A stretch of DNA of 64,000 bases from Celeribacter persicus (GTDB lineage Bacteria; Pseudomonadota; Alphaproteobacteria; Rhodobacterales; Rhodobacteraceae): NCBI RefSeq assembly GCF_003050785.1, contig NZ_QAOH01000001.1, positions 1-64,000 on the forward strand, written 5' to 3'. Positions 34,670 through 42,813 of the stretch are shown one piece after another. The notes under the pieces were generated by a model. That model did not search any database and had not been told where the DNA came from. It saw only the letters and a program-made list of their open reading frames with translations. Positions within the stretch are counted from its first letter, which is position 1. Each line of letters begins with the position of its first letter. Both the position numbers and the translations under genes were made by a program.

Positions 34670-35395
34670 TTACTGGCGCGCTTTGGCGGCCAGACGGAAG
34701 GGGGCCGGGTCCCAGCTACAGGCAAAGCCATCGCCATCCGGGTCAAGACCCTGCGGATTTTTCTCCGGACCGCCGTTTTTCAGGAAATATTCCTGCGCCA
34801 GATCAGGAGAGGCGTATTTCGCACAGTTGCGCGCCGCACGCGCATCCGCGCCGGGGATCAACCGGGAATAGAGCGCCTGACCGACGGTATTCGTGGTCGA
34901 AAGCGCGAATTCCACGATCGTCCCGGCGTCCGACACCGGTCGTGACGGCAGGTTGGTCGGCTGGATCGTGACATAGGCTTCCTTGTTGGCCTCGACAAAG
35001 GCCTTGTCCTCTTCGATGGAGCGTTCGGAGGCGACCGCATCGAAGCTGTTTTCCGCGGAAATCCCCATGGCGTTCGAGACCGCCGAGGGGGTGGCTGTCG
35101 AAGAAGGCGTTGACGTCGCTGCGACCGGCGTACTGGCGTTTGCAGGCGTGGTCGCCCCACTTTCCGCTGCGGCGATACCTTCAAGCGCCTCGTTCGAGAT
35201 CGCCTGCGTATCGAGCCCAGAGGTCGCTCCAGAAACGCGGCTCGTGCCTTCGCCGTTGGCAATGAGTTCGGCCTCTCGCTGGGCCTGATACTCGGCATAG
35301 GAGCCAAAGCCCACCCCCGCGCCACTGTCGGGCACGGCGGTTTGGCAGGCGGCCAGAGCGGCCAGTGAGATCAGCACAAAAGAGGCACGACGCAT
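34670..35395 (-). CDS. Lipoprotein with excalibur-like calcium-binding domain
   Basis: The 241-residue protein has lipobox LAAC (Cys about residue 17), a long Ser/Thr/Ala/Pro-rich linker, and a C-terminal excalibur-like motif ARNCAKYASPDLAQEYFLKN then GLDPDGDGFACSWDPAPFR, whose aspartates coordinate calcium. It lies directly upstream of the amidase gene, which suggests an envelope or peptidoglycan role. Function unknown. Confidence 0.85.
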   Translation of the reverse strand: MRRASFVLISLAALAACQTAVPDSGAGVGFGSYAEYQAQREAELIANGEGTSRVSGATSGLDTQAISNEALEGIAAAESGATTPANASTPVAATSTPSSTATPSAVSNAMGISAENSFDAVASERSIEEDKAFVEANKEAYVTIQPTNLPSRPVSDAGTIVEFALSTTNTVGQALYSRLIPGADARAARNCAKYASPDLAQEYFLKNGGPEKNPQGLDPDGDGFACSWDPAPFRLAAKARQ

Positions 35396-35429
35396 CGCGA
35401 AGCTCCGTAAGGGTCAGTCAAACTGTCCC

Positions 35430-36917
35430 TTACCACCATTTTTCAGGCTTGGAAACAAAGCCCGCCGCGCCCTCAAGCGAATGTGCGATATTCAGCAAAT
35501 CGCCCTCTTCCCACGGCTTGCCGATAAGCTGAAGCCCAAGCGGCAGACCGGTGGCGGACAGCCCGGCCGGAACCGAAATCCCCGGAAGCCCCGCGAGGTT
35601 CACCGTCACGGTGAAGACGTCGTTGAGATACATCTGGATCGGGTCGCTGTCGGAGACCTCGCCCAGACCGAAGGCCGGGGACGGCGTGGCGGGCGTCAGG
35701 ATCGCGTCCACGCCCTGCGCGAACACATCCTCGAAGTCGCGCTTGATCAGTGTGCGCACCTTGCGCGCCTTGTTGTAATAGGCGTCATAGAACCCGGCGG
35801 AGAGCACATAGGTGCCGACCATCACGCGGCGCTGCACTTCCTTGCCAAACCCTTCGGCGCGGGTTTTCTCGTACATCTCGTTGATGCCTTCGCCCTCGGC
35901 GAGCGTGGCGCGGTGGCCGTAACGCACCCCGTCATAACGCGCGAGGTTCGAAGAGGCCTCGGCAGGCGCGATGACGTAGTAGGTCGGCAGGGCGTATTTG
36001 GTGTGCGGCAGCGAGATATCGACGATCTCCGCGCCTGCATCCTTGAGCATCTCCGCGCCATCGTCCCAAAGCTTAACGATTTCATCCGGCGTGCCGTCGA
36101 GGCGGTATTCTTTCGGGATACCGATTTTCTTGCCGCGGATGTCGCCCGTCAGCATGGCCTCGAAATTCGGAACCGGCAGGTCGGCGGAGGTACTGTCCTT
36201 CATGTCGTGGCCGCACATGGTCTCCAGCATGATCGCCGCATCGCGTACGGATTTGGTCATCGGACCGGCCTGATCGAGCGAGGAGGCAAAGGCCACGATG
36301 CCCCAGCGCGAGCAACGGCCATAGGTCGGTTTGATGCCGACGATGCCGGTGAAGGCGGCGGGCTGGCGGATCGAGCCGCCGGTGTCCGTGCCAGTGGCGG
36401 CAAGGCAGAGATCGGCGGAAACGGCGGCGGCGGAACCACCCGAGGAGCCGCCCGGCGTGAGCGGCGTATCTTCATTGCCACGACGCCACGGGCTGATGAC
36501 GTCGCCATAGGTCGAGGTCTCGTTCGAGGACCCCATGGCAAACTCGTCCATGTTGAGCTTGCCCAGCATAACCGCGCCCGCATCGAACAGTTTCGAGGTT
36601 ACGGTCGACTCGTATTCGGGCTTGAACCCTTCGAGAATTGCGGAGGCCGCCTGCGTCGGGACGTGTTTCGTCGCGAACAGGTCCTTGATCCCGATCGGCA
36701 GACCGCACATGGCGGGGGCGTCGCCGGCGGCAAGACGGGCATCGGCGGCTTTTGCCTGTTCGCGCGCGATCTCGGGCGTGTTGTGGACAAAGGCGTTCAG
36801 AACGCCCGCACCTTCGATGGCGGTGAGGCAGGCTTCTGTCAGCTCGACAGAGGTGTAATCGCCATTGCGTAGCCCGTCGCGGGCGGCGGAGAGCGTGAGT
36901 TTATTGAGATCAGACAT
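35430..36917 (-). CDS. gatA: Aspartyl/glutamyl-tRNA amidotransferase subunit A
   Basis: The 495-residue amidase subunit of GatCAB releases ammonia from glutamine to amidate Glu-tRNA(Gln) or Asp-tRNA(Asn). The catalytic triad is visible as Lys78 (GIKDLF), Ser158 (PGGSSGGS) and Ser182 ([12 protein letters not shown]). It follows gatC with a one-base overlap, so both are co-translated. gatB is not in the window. Confidence 0.97.
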   Translation of the reverse strand: MSDLNKLTLSAARDGLRNGDYTSVELTEACLTAIEGAGVLNAFVHNTPEIAREQAKAADARLAAGDAPAMCGLPIGIKDLFATKHVPTQAASAILEGFKPEYESTVTSKLFDAGAVMLGKLNMDEFAMGSSNETSTYGDVISPWRRGNEDTPLTPGGSSGGSAAAVSADLCLAATGTDTGGSIRQPAAFTGIVGIKPTYGRCSRWGIVAFASSLDQAGPMTKSVRDAAIMLETMCGHDMKDSTSADLPVPNFEAMLTGDIRGKKIGIPKEYRLDGTPDEIVKLWDDGAEMLKDAGAEIVDISLPHTKYALPTYYVIAPAEASSNLARYDGVRYGHRATLAEGEGINEMYEKTRAEGFGKEVQRRVMVGTYVLSAGFYDAYYNKARKVRTLIKRDFEDVFAQGVDAILTPATPSPAFGLGEVSDSDPIQMYLNDVFTVTVNLAGLPGISVPAGLSATGLPLGLQLIGKPWEEGDLLNIAHSLEGAAGFVSKPEKWW

Positions 36918-37204
36918 TATTCAACCACCTTCGGAACCGCAAAGAAGCCCTCACGCGCATCGGGCGCATTCGCGAGAATCTTCTCCTGCATCTCGCCATC
37001 CGTGACCCCGTCCTTGCGGCGTTTGAGGCGCATCGGCGTGACGGAGGTCATCGGTTCGACGCCCTCGACATCCACTTCGGAAAGCTGTTCGATGAAGCCG
37101 AGCACAGCGTTGAATTCCGAGGCGAGCGCGGGAAGCGCGTCTTCCTCGACGCGGATGCGGGCGAGCTTGGCAACCCGGCGGGCGGTATCAATGTCGATCG
37201 ACAT
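36917..37204 (-). CDS. gatC: Aspartyl/glutamyl-tRNA amidotransferase subunit C
   Basis: The 95-residue protein has the GatC pattern: [56 protein letters not shown] and a C-terminal [10 protein letters not shown]. GatC wraps around GatA and stabilises the complex. It opens the gatCA pair. Confidence 0.97.
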   Translation of the reverse strand: MSIDIDTARRVAKLARIRVEEDALPALASEFNAVLGFIEQLSEVDVEGVEPMTSVTPMRLKRRKDGVTDGEMQEKILANAPDAREGFFAVPKVVE

Positions 37205-37236
37205 GGGCGGCTCCGTTTTAACTGTCGTCTGAGGCT

Positions 37237-37899
37237 TTATCGCGCGGACGCTCCGTCTTCAAGGCGGGTTTGACGCATATGCCGGACATAAACATGGATC
37301 ATCCAACCCAGCATGGTGGCATTGAGGATATGCCAGAGAAAATGCGTACCCAAGGGAAAGGCGTCGCAGATCGGTTCATCGAGCCAGCGCATCGCAATGG
37401 AGAGACAGAGGATCGTGGCCCCTATCGCGAGCCCCCGCGCGGTAAAAGGCGCGCGAGTTCGGAGCAGCGCCGCATAGATGAAAATCAACAACGGCACGGA
37501 ACTGTAGGCGGCACTGGAGCCGAGGCCGAGGTGGGAAAACAGCAGCGTGCAGACGAAGGCGAAGGGAAAGAAGGCGAGACAGGCCAAGACCGAACGCCAC
37601 AGCCCAAGCCCGAGAAAATCCCGCGACGCCCCGAAGAGATAGAGCAGAACAAACCCCAGAATCGGCAGCGTGTCCGCCATAGCCCCCCAACGCGTCGCCG
37701 TGGTGTGAAAGGCAAAGGACCCGAGACCGATCACAAACAAGACCACCGCCAAAGCCCGCGCCATGGGGACATCTTTCGTGCGCGGCCAGATCACCAGCGC
37801 GGCAATCAGAAAAGCTGCATTGGTCAGCGCATTGACGGGTTCCGACCAGAAGGTGAAATCCGTGCGCTCGCAATAGGCGTCGATCTGTTCGGCAAACAT
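37237..37899 (-). CDS. Ceramidase-like CREST-family membrane protein
   Basis: The 220-residue protein has seven predicted helices and the CREST hydrolase motifs: [31 protein letters not shown] and [11 protein letters not shown]. These carry the Ser, Asp and three His that bind zinc in alkaline ceramidases. It probably hydrolyses an amide lipid in the inner membrane; the actual substrate in this group is not settled. It lies 32 bp upstream of gatC on the same strand but need not share its function. Confidence 0.85.
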   Translation of the reverse strand: MFAEQIDAYCERTDFTFWSEPVNALTNAAFLIAALVIWPRTKDVPMARALAVVLFVIGLGSFAFHTTATRWGAMADTLPILGFVLLYLFGASRDFLGLGLWRSVLACLAFFPFAFVCTLLFSHLGLGSSAAYSSVPLLIFIYAALLRTRAPFTARGLAIGATILCLSIAMRWLDEPICDAFPLGTHFLWHILNATMLGWMIHVYVRHMRQTRLEDGASAR

Positions 37900-37965
37900 G
37901 GACCTCTGGCGTTCCCGTGCTAGTCTCTGGGCAAATCACTGGGTCAAACCATAGGGAGTCTTTTC

Positions 37966-38670
37966 ATGAAAATCACCTGGCTCGGCCATTCCGGCTTTCG
38001 CATCGAGATCGCGGATCAGATTCTGCTGATCGACCCGTGGCTTCAGGGCAACCCGGCCTTTCCCGAAGGCCGCGAAAACGAGGCCATGGAGGGCACAACC
38101 GCGATCTTCCTCACCCATGGCCATGGCGATCATGCCTCATCCACCCTGCCCGTCGCCCGCACCACGGACGCGATGATCTATTGCATCCACGAGTTGTCGA
38201 TCATCCTCGGCGCCGAAGGCGCTCAGGTGACGGGCTTTGGCAAGGGCGGCACGATCACGCTGGGCGAAGGCGAAGATACGGTCGAAGTGACCATGGTCAA
38301 CGCCGTGCACAGTTCCTCCATCGACTTCAAGGACGGCGCACCGGCCTATGCGGGACAGCCCGCGGGCTTCATGATCTCCGGCGAGGGGCACACGATCTAT
38401 GTCTCTGGCGACACCGACATCATGGCCGACATGGAATGGTTCGCCGATCTGCATCAGCCCGACATCGGCATCCTCTGTGCCGGCGGGCATTACACGATGG
38501 ATATGAAACGGGCCGCTTACGTCTGTCAGAAATTCTTCGATTTCAAGACGGTGATCCCGTGTCACTGGGGCACCTTCCCGCTTCTGGCGCAGAGCTGCGA
38601 CGAACTGGTCTATGCGCTGGAAGACGGTGTGGTGAAGGTGCCCGAGGTGCTGGTGCCGATCGAAATCTGA
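37966..38670 (+). CDS. UPF0173 metal-dependent hydrolase (beta-lactamase fold)
   Basis: The 234-residue protein has the metallo-beta-lactamase THGHGDHASS motif, an upstream MKITWLGHSGFRIE and a second metal region YVSGDTDIMADME. UPF0173 proteins are conserved but of unknown substrate. It ends stop-to-stop with the sensor-like gene on the other strand (TGATCA). Confidence 0.9.
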   Translation: MKITWLGHSGFRIEIADQILLIDPWLQGNPAFPEGRENEAMEGTTAIFLTHGHGDHASSTLPVARTTDAMIYCIHELSIILGAEGAQVTGFGKGGTITLGEGEDTVEVTMVNAVHSSSIDFKDGAPAYAGQPAGFMISGEGHTIYVSGDTDIMADMEWFADLHQPDIGILCAGGHYTMDMKRAAYVCQKFFDFKTVIPCHWGTFPLLAQSCDELVYALEDGVVKVPEVLVPIEI

Positions 38671-39099
38671 TCAATCGGGGCTCTCCCCGGCCTGTTCTTC
38701 GAGCACATCGAGCACCATGGCCTGCATCTGATCGAAGCTTGCGATGAACCGGGTGCGGAACTCGGCCATCGCGGCCTCGGTCGCGGCCTTGTCAAATGGC
38801 GCTTCGGTGCTCACGGTCACGACCGCGCGGCGGGCTTCGATGACGTCGCGCAAGCTGGCGTGAAGCGCCGTGTCGCCGACAAAACGACCACGAAGCTCTT
38901 TGCGGATTTCGCTCGGGAAAGCGGGCATGTGAACGGCCCCGTCGCCCATGACAACGGCGCGCACCTGCTGGAAGCGCCAGATCACGCCGAAGGTCACGGC
39001 ATTGCCCAGAAGCGACAGGCCAAGAACCGCGATCAGGGCCATCCGCCCCCAGGCCCGGCGGGGAGAATGGCGATGAGGTTGTGTAACTTGTGCAGACAT
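38671..39099 (-). CDS. Membrane-anchored periplasmic metal-sensor-like protein
   Basis: The 142-residue protein has one N-terminal helix (ALIAVLGLSLLGNAVTFGV) and a periplasmic helical hairpin with PSEIRKELRGR and EAAMAEFRTRFIASFDQMQA, resembling heavy-metal-sensing CnrX/ZraP/Spy-type proteins. It overlaps the preceding hypothetical gene by one base (TGATG) and is the last gene of an ECF sigma operon, so it probably regulates that sigma factor. The ligand is unknown. Confidence 0.75.
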   Translation of the reverse strand: MSAQVTQPHRHSPRRAWGRMALIAVLGLSLLGNAVTFGVIWRFQQVRAVVMGDGAVHMPAFPSEIRKELRGRFVGDTALHASLRDVIEARRAVVTVSTEAPFDKAATEAAMAEFRTRFIASFDQMQAMVLDVLEEQAGESPD

Positions 39100-39449
39100 C
39101 AGAACCCTCCCAGCAGGCCAAAGACATCGCCCAGTGCGAGCAACGCGAGGAAACTGTCCCCGACCGCGCCGGAGGACAGGAGATAGCCAGTCCCCACACA
39201 GAGCCCCATCAGCCCGGCAAAGCCCATGGCCCATGGCAACGGCTCGGAAAGCACCTCGGCAAGGTGATGTTCGGCCCCCGACGGGGCCTCCGCCAACTGG
39301 TTTAGAACAGAGCGCGACAACAAGGCGACATCCTCGTCGCCGGGTGTTTTCAACAACGCAGCGAGGTCGCGGTCGATGGCCTCATCTGCGGTGACATCCG
39401 CAGACAGGTTGGGGTTCGTTTTCTGATCCGACGTCTTTTGATGTGTCAT
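39099..39449 (-). CDS. Small membrane protein of the ECF sigma operon (putative anti-sigma)
   Basis: The 116-residue protein has an acidic cytosolic N-terminus (TADEAIDRDLAALLKTPGDE) and two C-terminal helices (WAMGFAGLMGLCVGTGYLLS; SFLALLALGDVFGLLGGF). Position, topology and a 3 bp gap after the sigma gene suggest an anti-sigma factor, but there is no recognisable zinc motif. This is an inference from context. Confidence 0.6.
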   Translation of the reverse strand: MTHQKTSDQKTNPNLSADVTADEAIDRDLAALLKTPGDEDVALLSRSVLNQLAEAPSGAEHHLAEVLSEPLPWAMGFAGLMGLCVGTGYLLSSGAVGDSFLALLALGDVFGLLGGF

Positions 39450-39452
39450 GGG

Positions 39453-40007
39453 TCAGTCCTCCTTTTCCAGTCTGGCCCGAAGCGCGGCACGCGCCCGCAC
39501 CAGCAATTGTTCCACCGCCCCTTCACTTGTATTCAGCGCCGCCGCGATCTCCGCGCCCGACAGCTCTCCGACCGCCTTCAGCAAGATCGCCTGACGCTGA
39601 CGTTGTGGCAACGCCCGGATCGCCGCACGGGTCAAGGCAAGTCTCTGACGTGCGTCCAGCCCGGCCTCCGCCCCCGGCGTATCGTCTTCGGGTTCTGCGA
39701 TACTGTCGATGCCGACGAAGCGCCGAAATCTCCCCCTGCGATTGTGGTCGATACAGAGATTGACCGCGATCCGGTAAAGCCAGCTCGACACCGCGCCTTT
39801 CGCGGGATCGTAACTCGCCGCCTTGCTCCAAGCCCGCAGAAACACCTCCTGCGCCACGTCCTCGGCCTCGGTCGCGTTGAGCAGCACTTGCGCCGCATAG
39901 CGCCGGATGCCCGCCCCATAAAGCGCGATCAGACGAGCCAGCGCCGCGCGCTCGCCCCGCACCATCGCAGCCATCGCGGCGGCGGCCTCTGCCTGACGTG
40001 GGTCCAT
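39453..40007 (-). CDS. ECF-type RNA polymerase sigma factor
   Basis: The 184-residue protein has region 2 (YAAQVLLNATEAEDVAQEVF, LRAWSKAASYDPAKGAVSSW) and region 4 (LPQRQRQAILLKAVGELSGA, EIAAALNTSEGAVEQLLVRA), with no other domain. It starts a three-gene operon with a membrane protein and a periplasmic sensor-like protein, analogous in plan to the CnrYXH metal-response system. The EF-hand and Thr-rich secreted genes upstream may be targets. Confidence 0.93.
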   Translation of the reverse strand: MDPRQAEAAAAMAAMVRGERAALARLIALYGAGIRRYAAQVLLNATEAEDVAQEVFLRAWSKAASYDPAKGAVSSWLYRIAVNLCIDHNRRGRFRRFVGIDSIAEPEDDTPGAEAGLDARQRLALTRAAIRALPQRQRQAILLKAVGELSGAEIAAALNTSEGAVEQLLVRARAALRARLEKED

Positions 40008-40074
40008 ACCCGATCTCTCGACTCTTTCAAACGGGGCCGCCTAGCCCTGCCCTGTTTTACCAAATACACGTTTC

Positions 40075-40128
40075 ACCGTTCTGAAAAACGGCCCGATCCG
40101 TCAGGGGGGGATGGGCGGACCGGGCCTT
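40075..40128 (-). terminator. Terminator of the EF-hand / Thr-rich gene pair
   Basis: Arms at 40090-40100 and 40116-40126 pair with one mismatch around a loop rich in guanine on the plus strand. On the minus strand the stem runs into GTTTTTCAG, just past the small secreted protein stop. Confidence 0.75.
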
Positions 40129-40135
40129 CCCCGCC

Positions 40136-40450
40136 TTAGCGGGTGATCTGGACCGTGCGCGAACAGGGACCGGGTTCCCCAGTCGGTCCGACACAGTTCA
40201 TGGTCGAGGTGGTGCCCTCGCTGGTGGTGGTCCGCTGACGGTTTTTCGATACGGTCTGGCCCTTCGCCGTGGTCGCAGTCGTTGCTGTCTGGCAGACCAC
40301 CTTGCCGTTTTCGCGCGCGCAATCGCGGTTTTTCTCGACGGTGCCGCCATTACCATTGGTGATCGTCACGTTCTGAGCGAACATCGGCGTAGCGAAAGCC
40401 ATTGGCAAGACAAAGGCAAGAATTTTGGTGGTTTCGGTGACGTGTCTCAT
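40136..40450 (-). CDS. Small secreted Thr/Asn-rich protein, unrecognised
   Basis: The 104-residue protein has a signal peptide (ILAFVLPMAFATPMFAQ) and a short threonine/asparagine-rich mature part with four cysteines (CARENGKVVCQ and CVGPTGEPGPC), suggesting two disulfides. No family is recognised. ATG 40450 is preceded by AAGGAC at eight bases. It follows the EF-hand gene on the same strand. Confidence 0.75.
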   Translation of the reverse strand: MRHVTETTKILAFVLPMAFATPMFAQNVTITNGNGGTVEKNRDCARENGKVVCQTATTATTAKGQTVSKNRQRTTTSEGTTSTMNCVGPTGEPGPCSRTVQITR

Positions 40451-40533
40451 CGTTACGGTCCTTATCAAAGTCAGAGGGGCGATCCGGTTTTCAGGGTGGA
40501 TCGGCAGGAAAGGGGAAGCAAAACGCGCAGGGC

Positions 40534-40941
40534 TTAAAAACTGCCCTTTGCCAAGAACTTGTTCACACGTGCCAGTTCATTGCCCGCCAGCACGCCATCG
40601 TTGTTACGGTCGGCCCGGTCAAAGCCCGGCGCCTGCGACAGGAACTCGGCCTCGCTCACCATGCCATCGCCATTCCCGTCACGCGCAAGAAGCCGCTTGC
40701 CCGTCACATTGCGCCCATCGGATGCAGGCAAGGCCTGCACTTCGGCCACGGTCACGAAGTCGTTGCCATCAGTGTCGAGCGCCTTGAAACTGTCCTTTTG
40801 CAGCGCCTGAAATTCGGCGCGGGTGATGGTGCCATCGCCATTGCCGTCATAGGTCAAAACGTCGCTGGCAGCGAAAACCGGCCCGCTCAAACCGCCGGTG
40901 AGGCCAAGCGTACAGAGAGCGACAAGATATCGGGTGCGCAT
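40534..40941 (-). CDS. Secreted EF-hand calcium-binding protein
   Basis: The 135-residue protein has a signal peptide ending GPVFAAS and four EF-hand loops: YDGNGDGTITRAEF, DTDGNDFVTVAEV, DGNGDGMVSEAEF and DRNNDGVLAGNEL, all with the Asp/Asn ligands at positions 1, 3 and 5. It should bind calcium in the periplasm. Partner unknown. Confidence 0.9.
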   Translation of the reverse strand: MRTRYLVALCTLGLTGGLSGPVFAASDVLTYDGNGDGTITRAEFQALQKDSFKALDTDGNDFVTVAEVQALPASDGRNVTGKRLLARDGNGDGMVSEAEFLSQAPGFDRADRNNDGVLAGNELARVNKFLAKGSF

Positions 40942-41161
40942 GTGATGTCTCCTTTGTGTCGTCGATTACCCTTCATTACGGGGCGCAAAGGCGCGTCCTA
41001 CGCGACCACGCGTATTTTTCGAATTTTGCAAAAGGCCCGTGACTTGCATGCCCGTGCGGATTTCAGGTACTCCTGCCGCAAGGCGACAATGCCCGACACC
41101 CGACATATCCGAAAATCGCACCGCGCCGTTGTGACGCGCCGGTGCCCGCAAAGGTCTTCCC

Positions 41162-41410
41162 ATGCTGGAACGCTTTCTGCTGCGCCATGAGCAGTCGTTC
41201 AAAAATCTCGCCCTGATCCTCGGCATCACCTCGACCGTGGCAATCGTGCAGAACTGGTATCCGCTGAACCTGTTCCTGTCCCTGCCTTTCTGTCTGATCT
41301 GGATCGCCATGGGATGGCTGCACAGCGAGCGCCAGTTGAAATGGATCAATATCCTTTTCACCGGATTTTACGTCTACGGCATCGGTCGTTACATGGTTCT
41401 GGGCGCCTGA
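41162..41410 (+). CDS. Small two-helix membrane protein (DUF6552-like)
   Basis: The 82-residue protein has membrane segments LALILGITSTVAIVQ and LSLPFCLIWIAMGWL, and a C-terminal INILFTGFYVYGIGRYMVLG. I believe short proteins of this form recur in Rhodobacterales, but have no function for them. It converges on tadA 13 bp from its stop. Confidence 0.75.
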   Translation: MLERFLLRHEQSFKNLALILGITSTVAIVQNWYPLNLFLSLPFCLIWIAMGWLHSERQLKWINILFTGFYVYGIGRYMVLGA

Positions 41411-41423
41411 GGTTTCGGCCTGA

Positions 41424-41873
41424 TCAGCGCCGGGCGGCAAAGAAATCCTTGAGCAGCGCTTCGGCCTCGGCCGCGGCGATCCCGTCGTAGATCTCCGGCA
41501 CATGGTGGCATTGGGCGTGGCTGAAGACTTTTGCACCATGGGCGACGCCGCCGGATTTCGGGTCCTGCGCGCCATAATACAGCCTGCGGATGCGGGCGTT
41601 CGACATGGCGGCGGCGCACATCGGGCAGGGTTCCAGGGTCACATAGAGATCATACCCCGGCAGGCGCTCGACTCCCAGTGTGCTACAGGCCTGACGCAAC
41701 GCAACGATTTCGGCATGTGCCGTTGGGTCATTGTCCTGTCGCGTGCGATTGCCGCCCCGGGCCACAACCGCACCGTCGGGCGAAACCACCACGGCCCCCA
41801 CGGGCACTTCGCCACGCAAGGCTGCGGCACGCGCCTCTTCCAGAGCGATATCCATATAAGAGCGAAACGACAT
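41424..41873 (-). CDS. tadA: tRNA-specific adenosine(34) deaminase
   Basis: The 149-residue protein deaminates A34 of tRNA-Arg to inosine. Zinc and catalytic residues are His53 and Glu55 (HAEIVAL) and Cys83/Cys86 (EPCPMCAAAM). ATG 41873 is supported by AGGAAAG; the longer frame to 42041 runs into the FNR-type site region. It should be essential. Confidence 0.95.
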   Translation of the reverse strand: MSFRSYMDIALEEARAAALRGEVPVGAVVVSPDGAVVARGGNRTRQDNDPTAHAEIVALRQACSTLGVERLPGYDLYVTLEPCPMCAAAMSNARIRRLYYGAQDPKSGGVAHGAKVFSHAQCHHVPEIYDGIAAAEAEALLKDFFAARR

Positions 41874-41978
41874 GCTCTTTCCTGCCGCGATTTTCCGGAC
41901 AAAGGCAAGCCGCTTCCTGTGCAGGTCTTGGCAGGTGTGCGGAAGGCGCGATGACACAGTGTCGCAGAGGCGTCCGAT

Positions 41979-41992
41979 TTGACGCAAATCAA
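41979..41992 (+). promoter_or_regulatory. FNR/FnrL-type binding site upstream of ompW
   Basis: TTGAC-N4-ATCAA matches the FNR consensus (TTGAT-N4-ATCAA) at nine of ten positions and lies 82-95 bp before the ompW start. OmpW is FNR-regulated in Escherichia coli, so anaerobic control here is plausible. Confidence 0.65.
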
Positions 41993-42073
41993 AGTGCCTT
42001 CTTTCAGGCCACGGCAACTCTGCCCGCACGCGCGGACTCACCCCACGCAGAAGACAACAATGGGACTTGAATT

Positions 42074-42694
42074 ATGACAAAGACTTCCGTTCTCGCCGCG
42101 ACAGTGGCCCTTGCCCTCGCTTTGCCGACCCTCGCCTCGGCTCAGGATGCGGGCACGATGACTCTCGGCCTCGGCCTTGGCGGCGTGATGCCGAAGTCCG
42201 ACAACGGCGGCCTCGACGGCGGCCCCGGCCTTGATGTCGGCGACAACGTGCGCCCGACCATCACCTTCGAATATTTCATCCGCGACAACCTCGGCATCGA
42301 AGTGCTCGGCGCATGGCCATTCAAACACGACATCAAAGCCGACGGCATGGGCAAAATCGGCACCACGCAGCACCTGCCGCCGGTGATCTCCCTGCAATAT
42401 CACTTCGACACCGGTTCGACCTTCACCCCCTTCCTCGGCGCCGGGATCAACTACACCGCCTTTTTTGACGAAACCGCCAAAGGCGACATCGCAGGCCATG
42501 ATCTGGACCTGAGCGACTCCTGGGGCGTCGCACTTCACGCCGGTTTCGATTACAAACTCAGCGACCGCGCCGCGCTGCGGACCGACGTGCGCTGGATCGA
42601 CATCGACAGCGATGTGAAACTGGACGGCGTGAAATCCGGCAAGGCCGAGATCGACCCCTGGGTCTTCGGCGTCTCCTACGTCATGTCCTTCTGA
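42074..42694 (+). CDS. ompW: OmpW-family outer-membrane protein
   Basis: The 206-residue protein has a signal peptide ending LASAQ, and an eight-stranded barrel pattern with the OmpW hallmarks RPTITFEYFIRDNLGIEVLG, FTPFLGAGINYTAFF and a C-terminal DPWVFGVSYVMSF ending in Phe. OmpW proteins let small hydrophobic molecules pass the outer membrane. An FNR-type site lies upstream and a terminator downstream. Confidence 0.95.
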   Translation: MTKTSVLAATVALALALPTLASAQDAGTMTLGLGLGGVMPKSDNGGLDGGPGLDVGDNVRPTITFEYFIRDNLGIEVLGAWPFKHDIKADGMGKIGTTQHLPPVISLQYHFDTGSTFTPFLGAGINYTAFFDETAKGDIAGHDLDLSDSWGVALHAGFDYKLSDRAALRTDVRWIDIDSDVKLDGVKSGKAEIDPWVFGVSYVMSF

Positions 42695-42725
42695 AACGCC
42701 CCGACAGCGTTCTGAACCTGTATTC

Positions 42726-42757
42726 CCGGCCTGCATCGCTGCGGGCCGGTTTTCTTT
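42726..42757 (+). terminator. Rho-independent terminator of ompW
   Basis: CCGGCC-T-GCA pairs with TGC-G-GGCCGG around TCGC, then TTTTCTTT. Confidence 0.85.
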
Positions 42758-42813
42758 GCCCTTTTCATGTGTCCTGTCTCAGAGTATGAGCGCGCCAACG
42801 AAAGGCCATTTCC

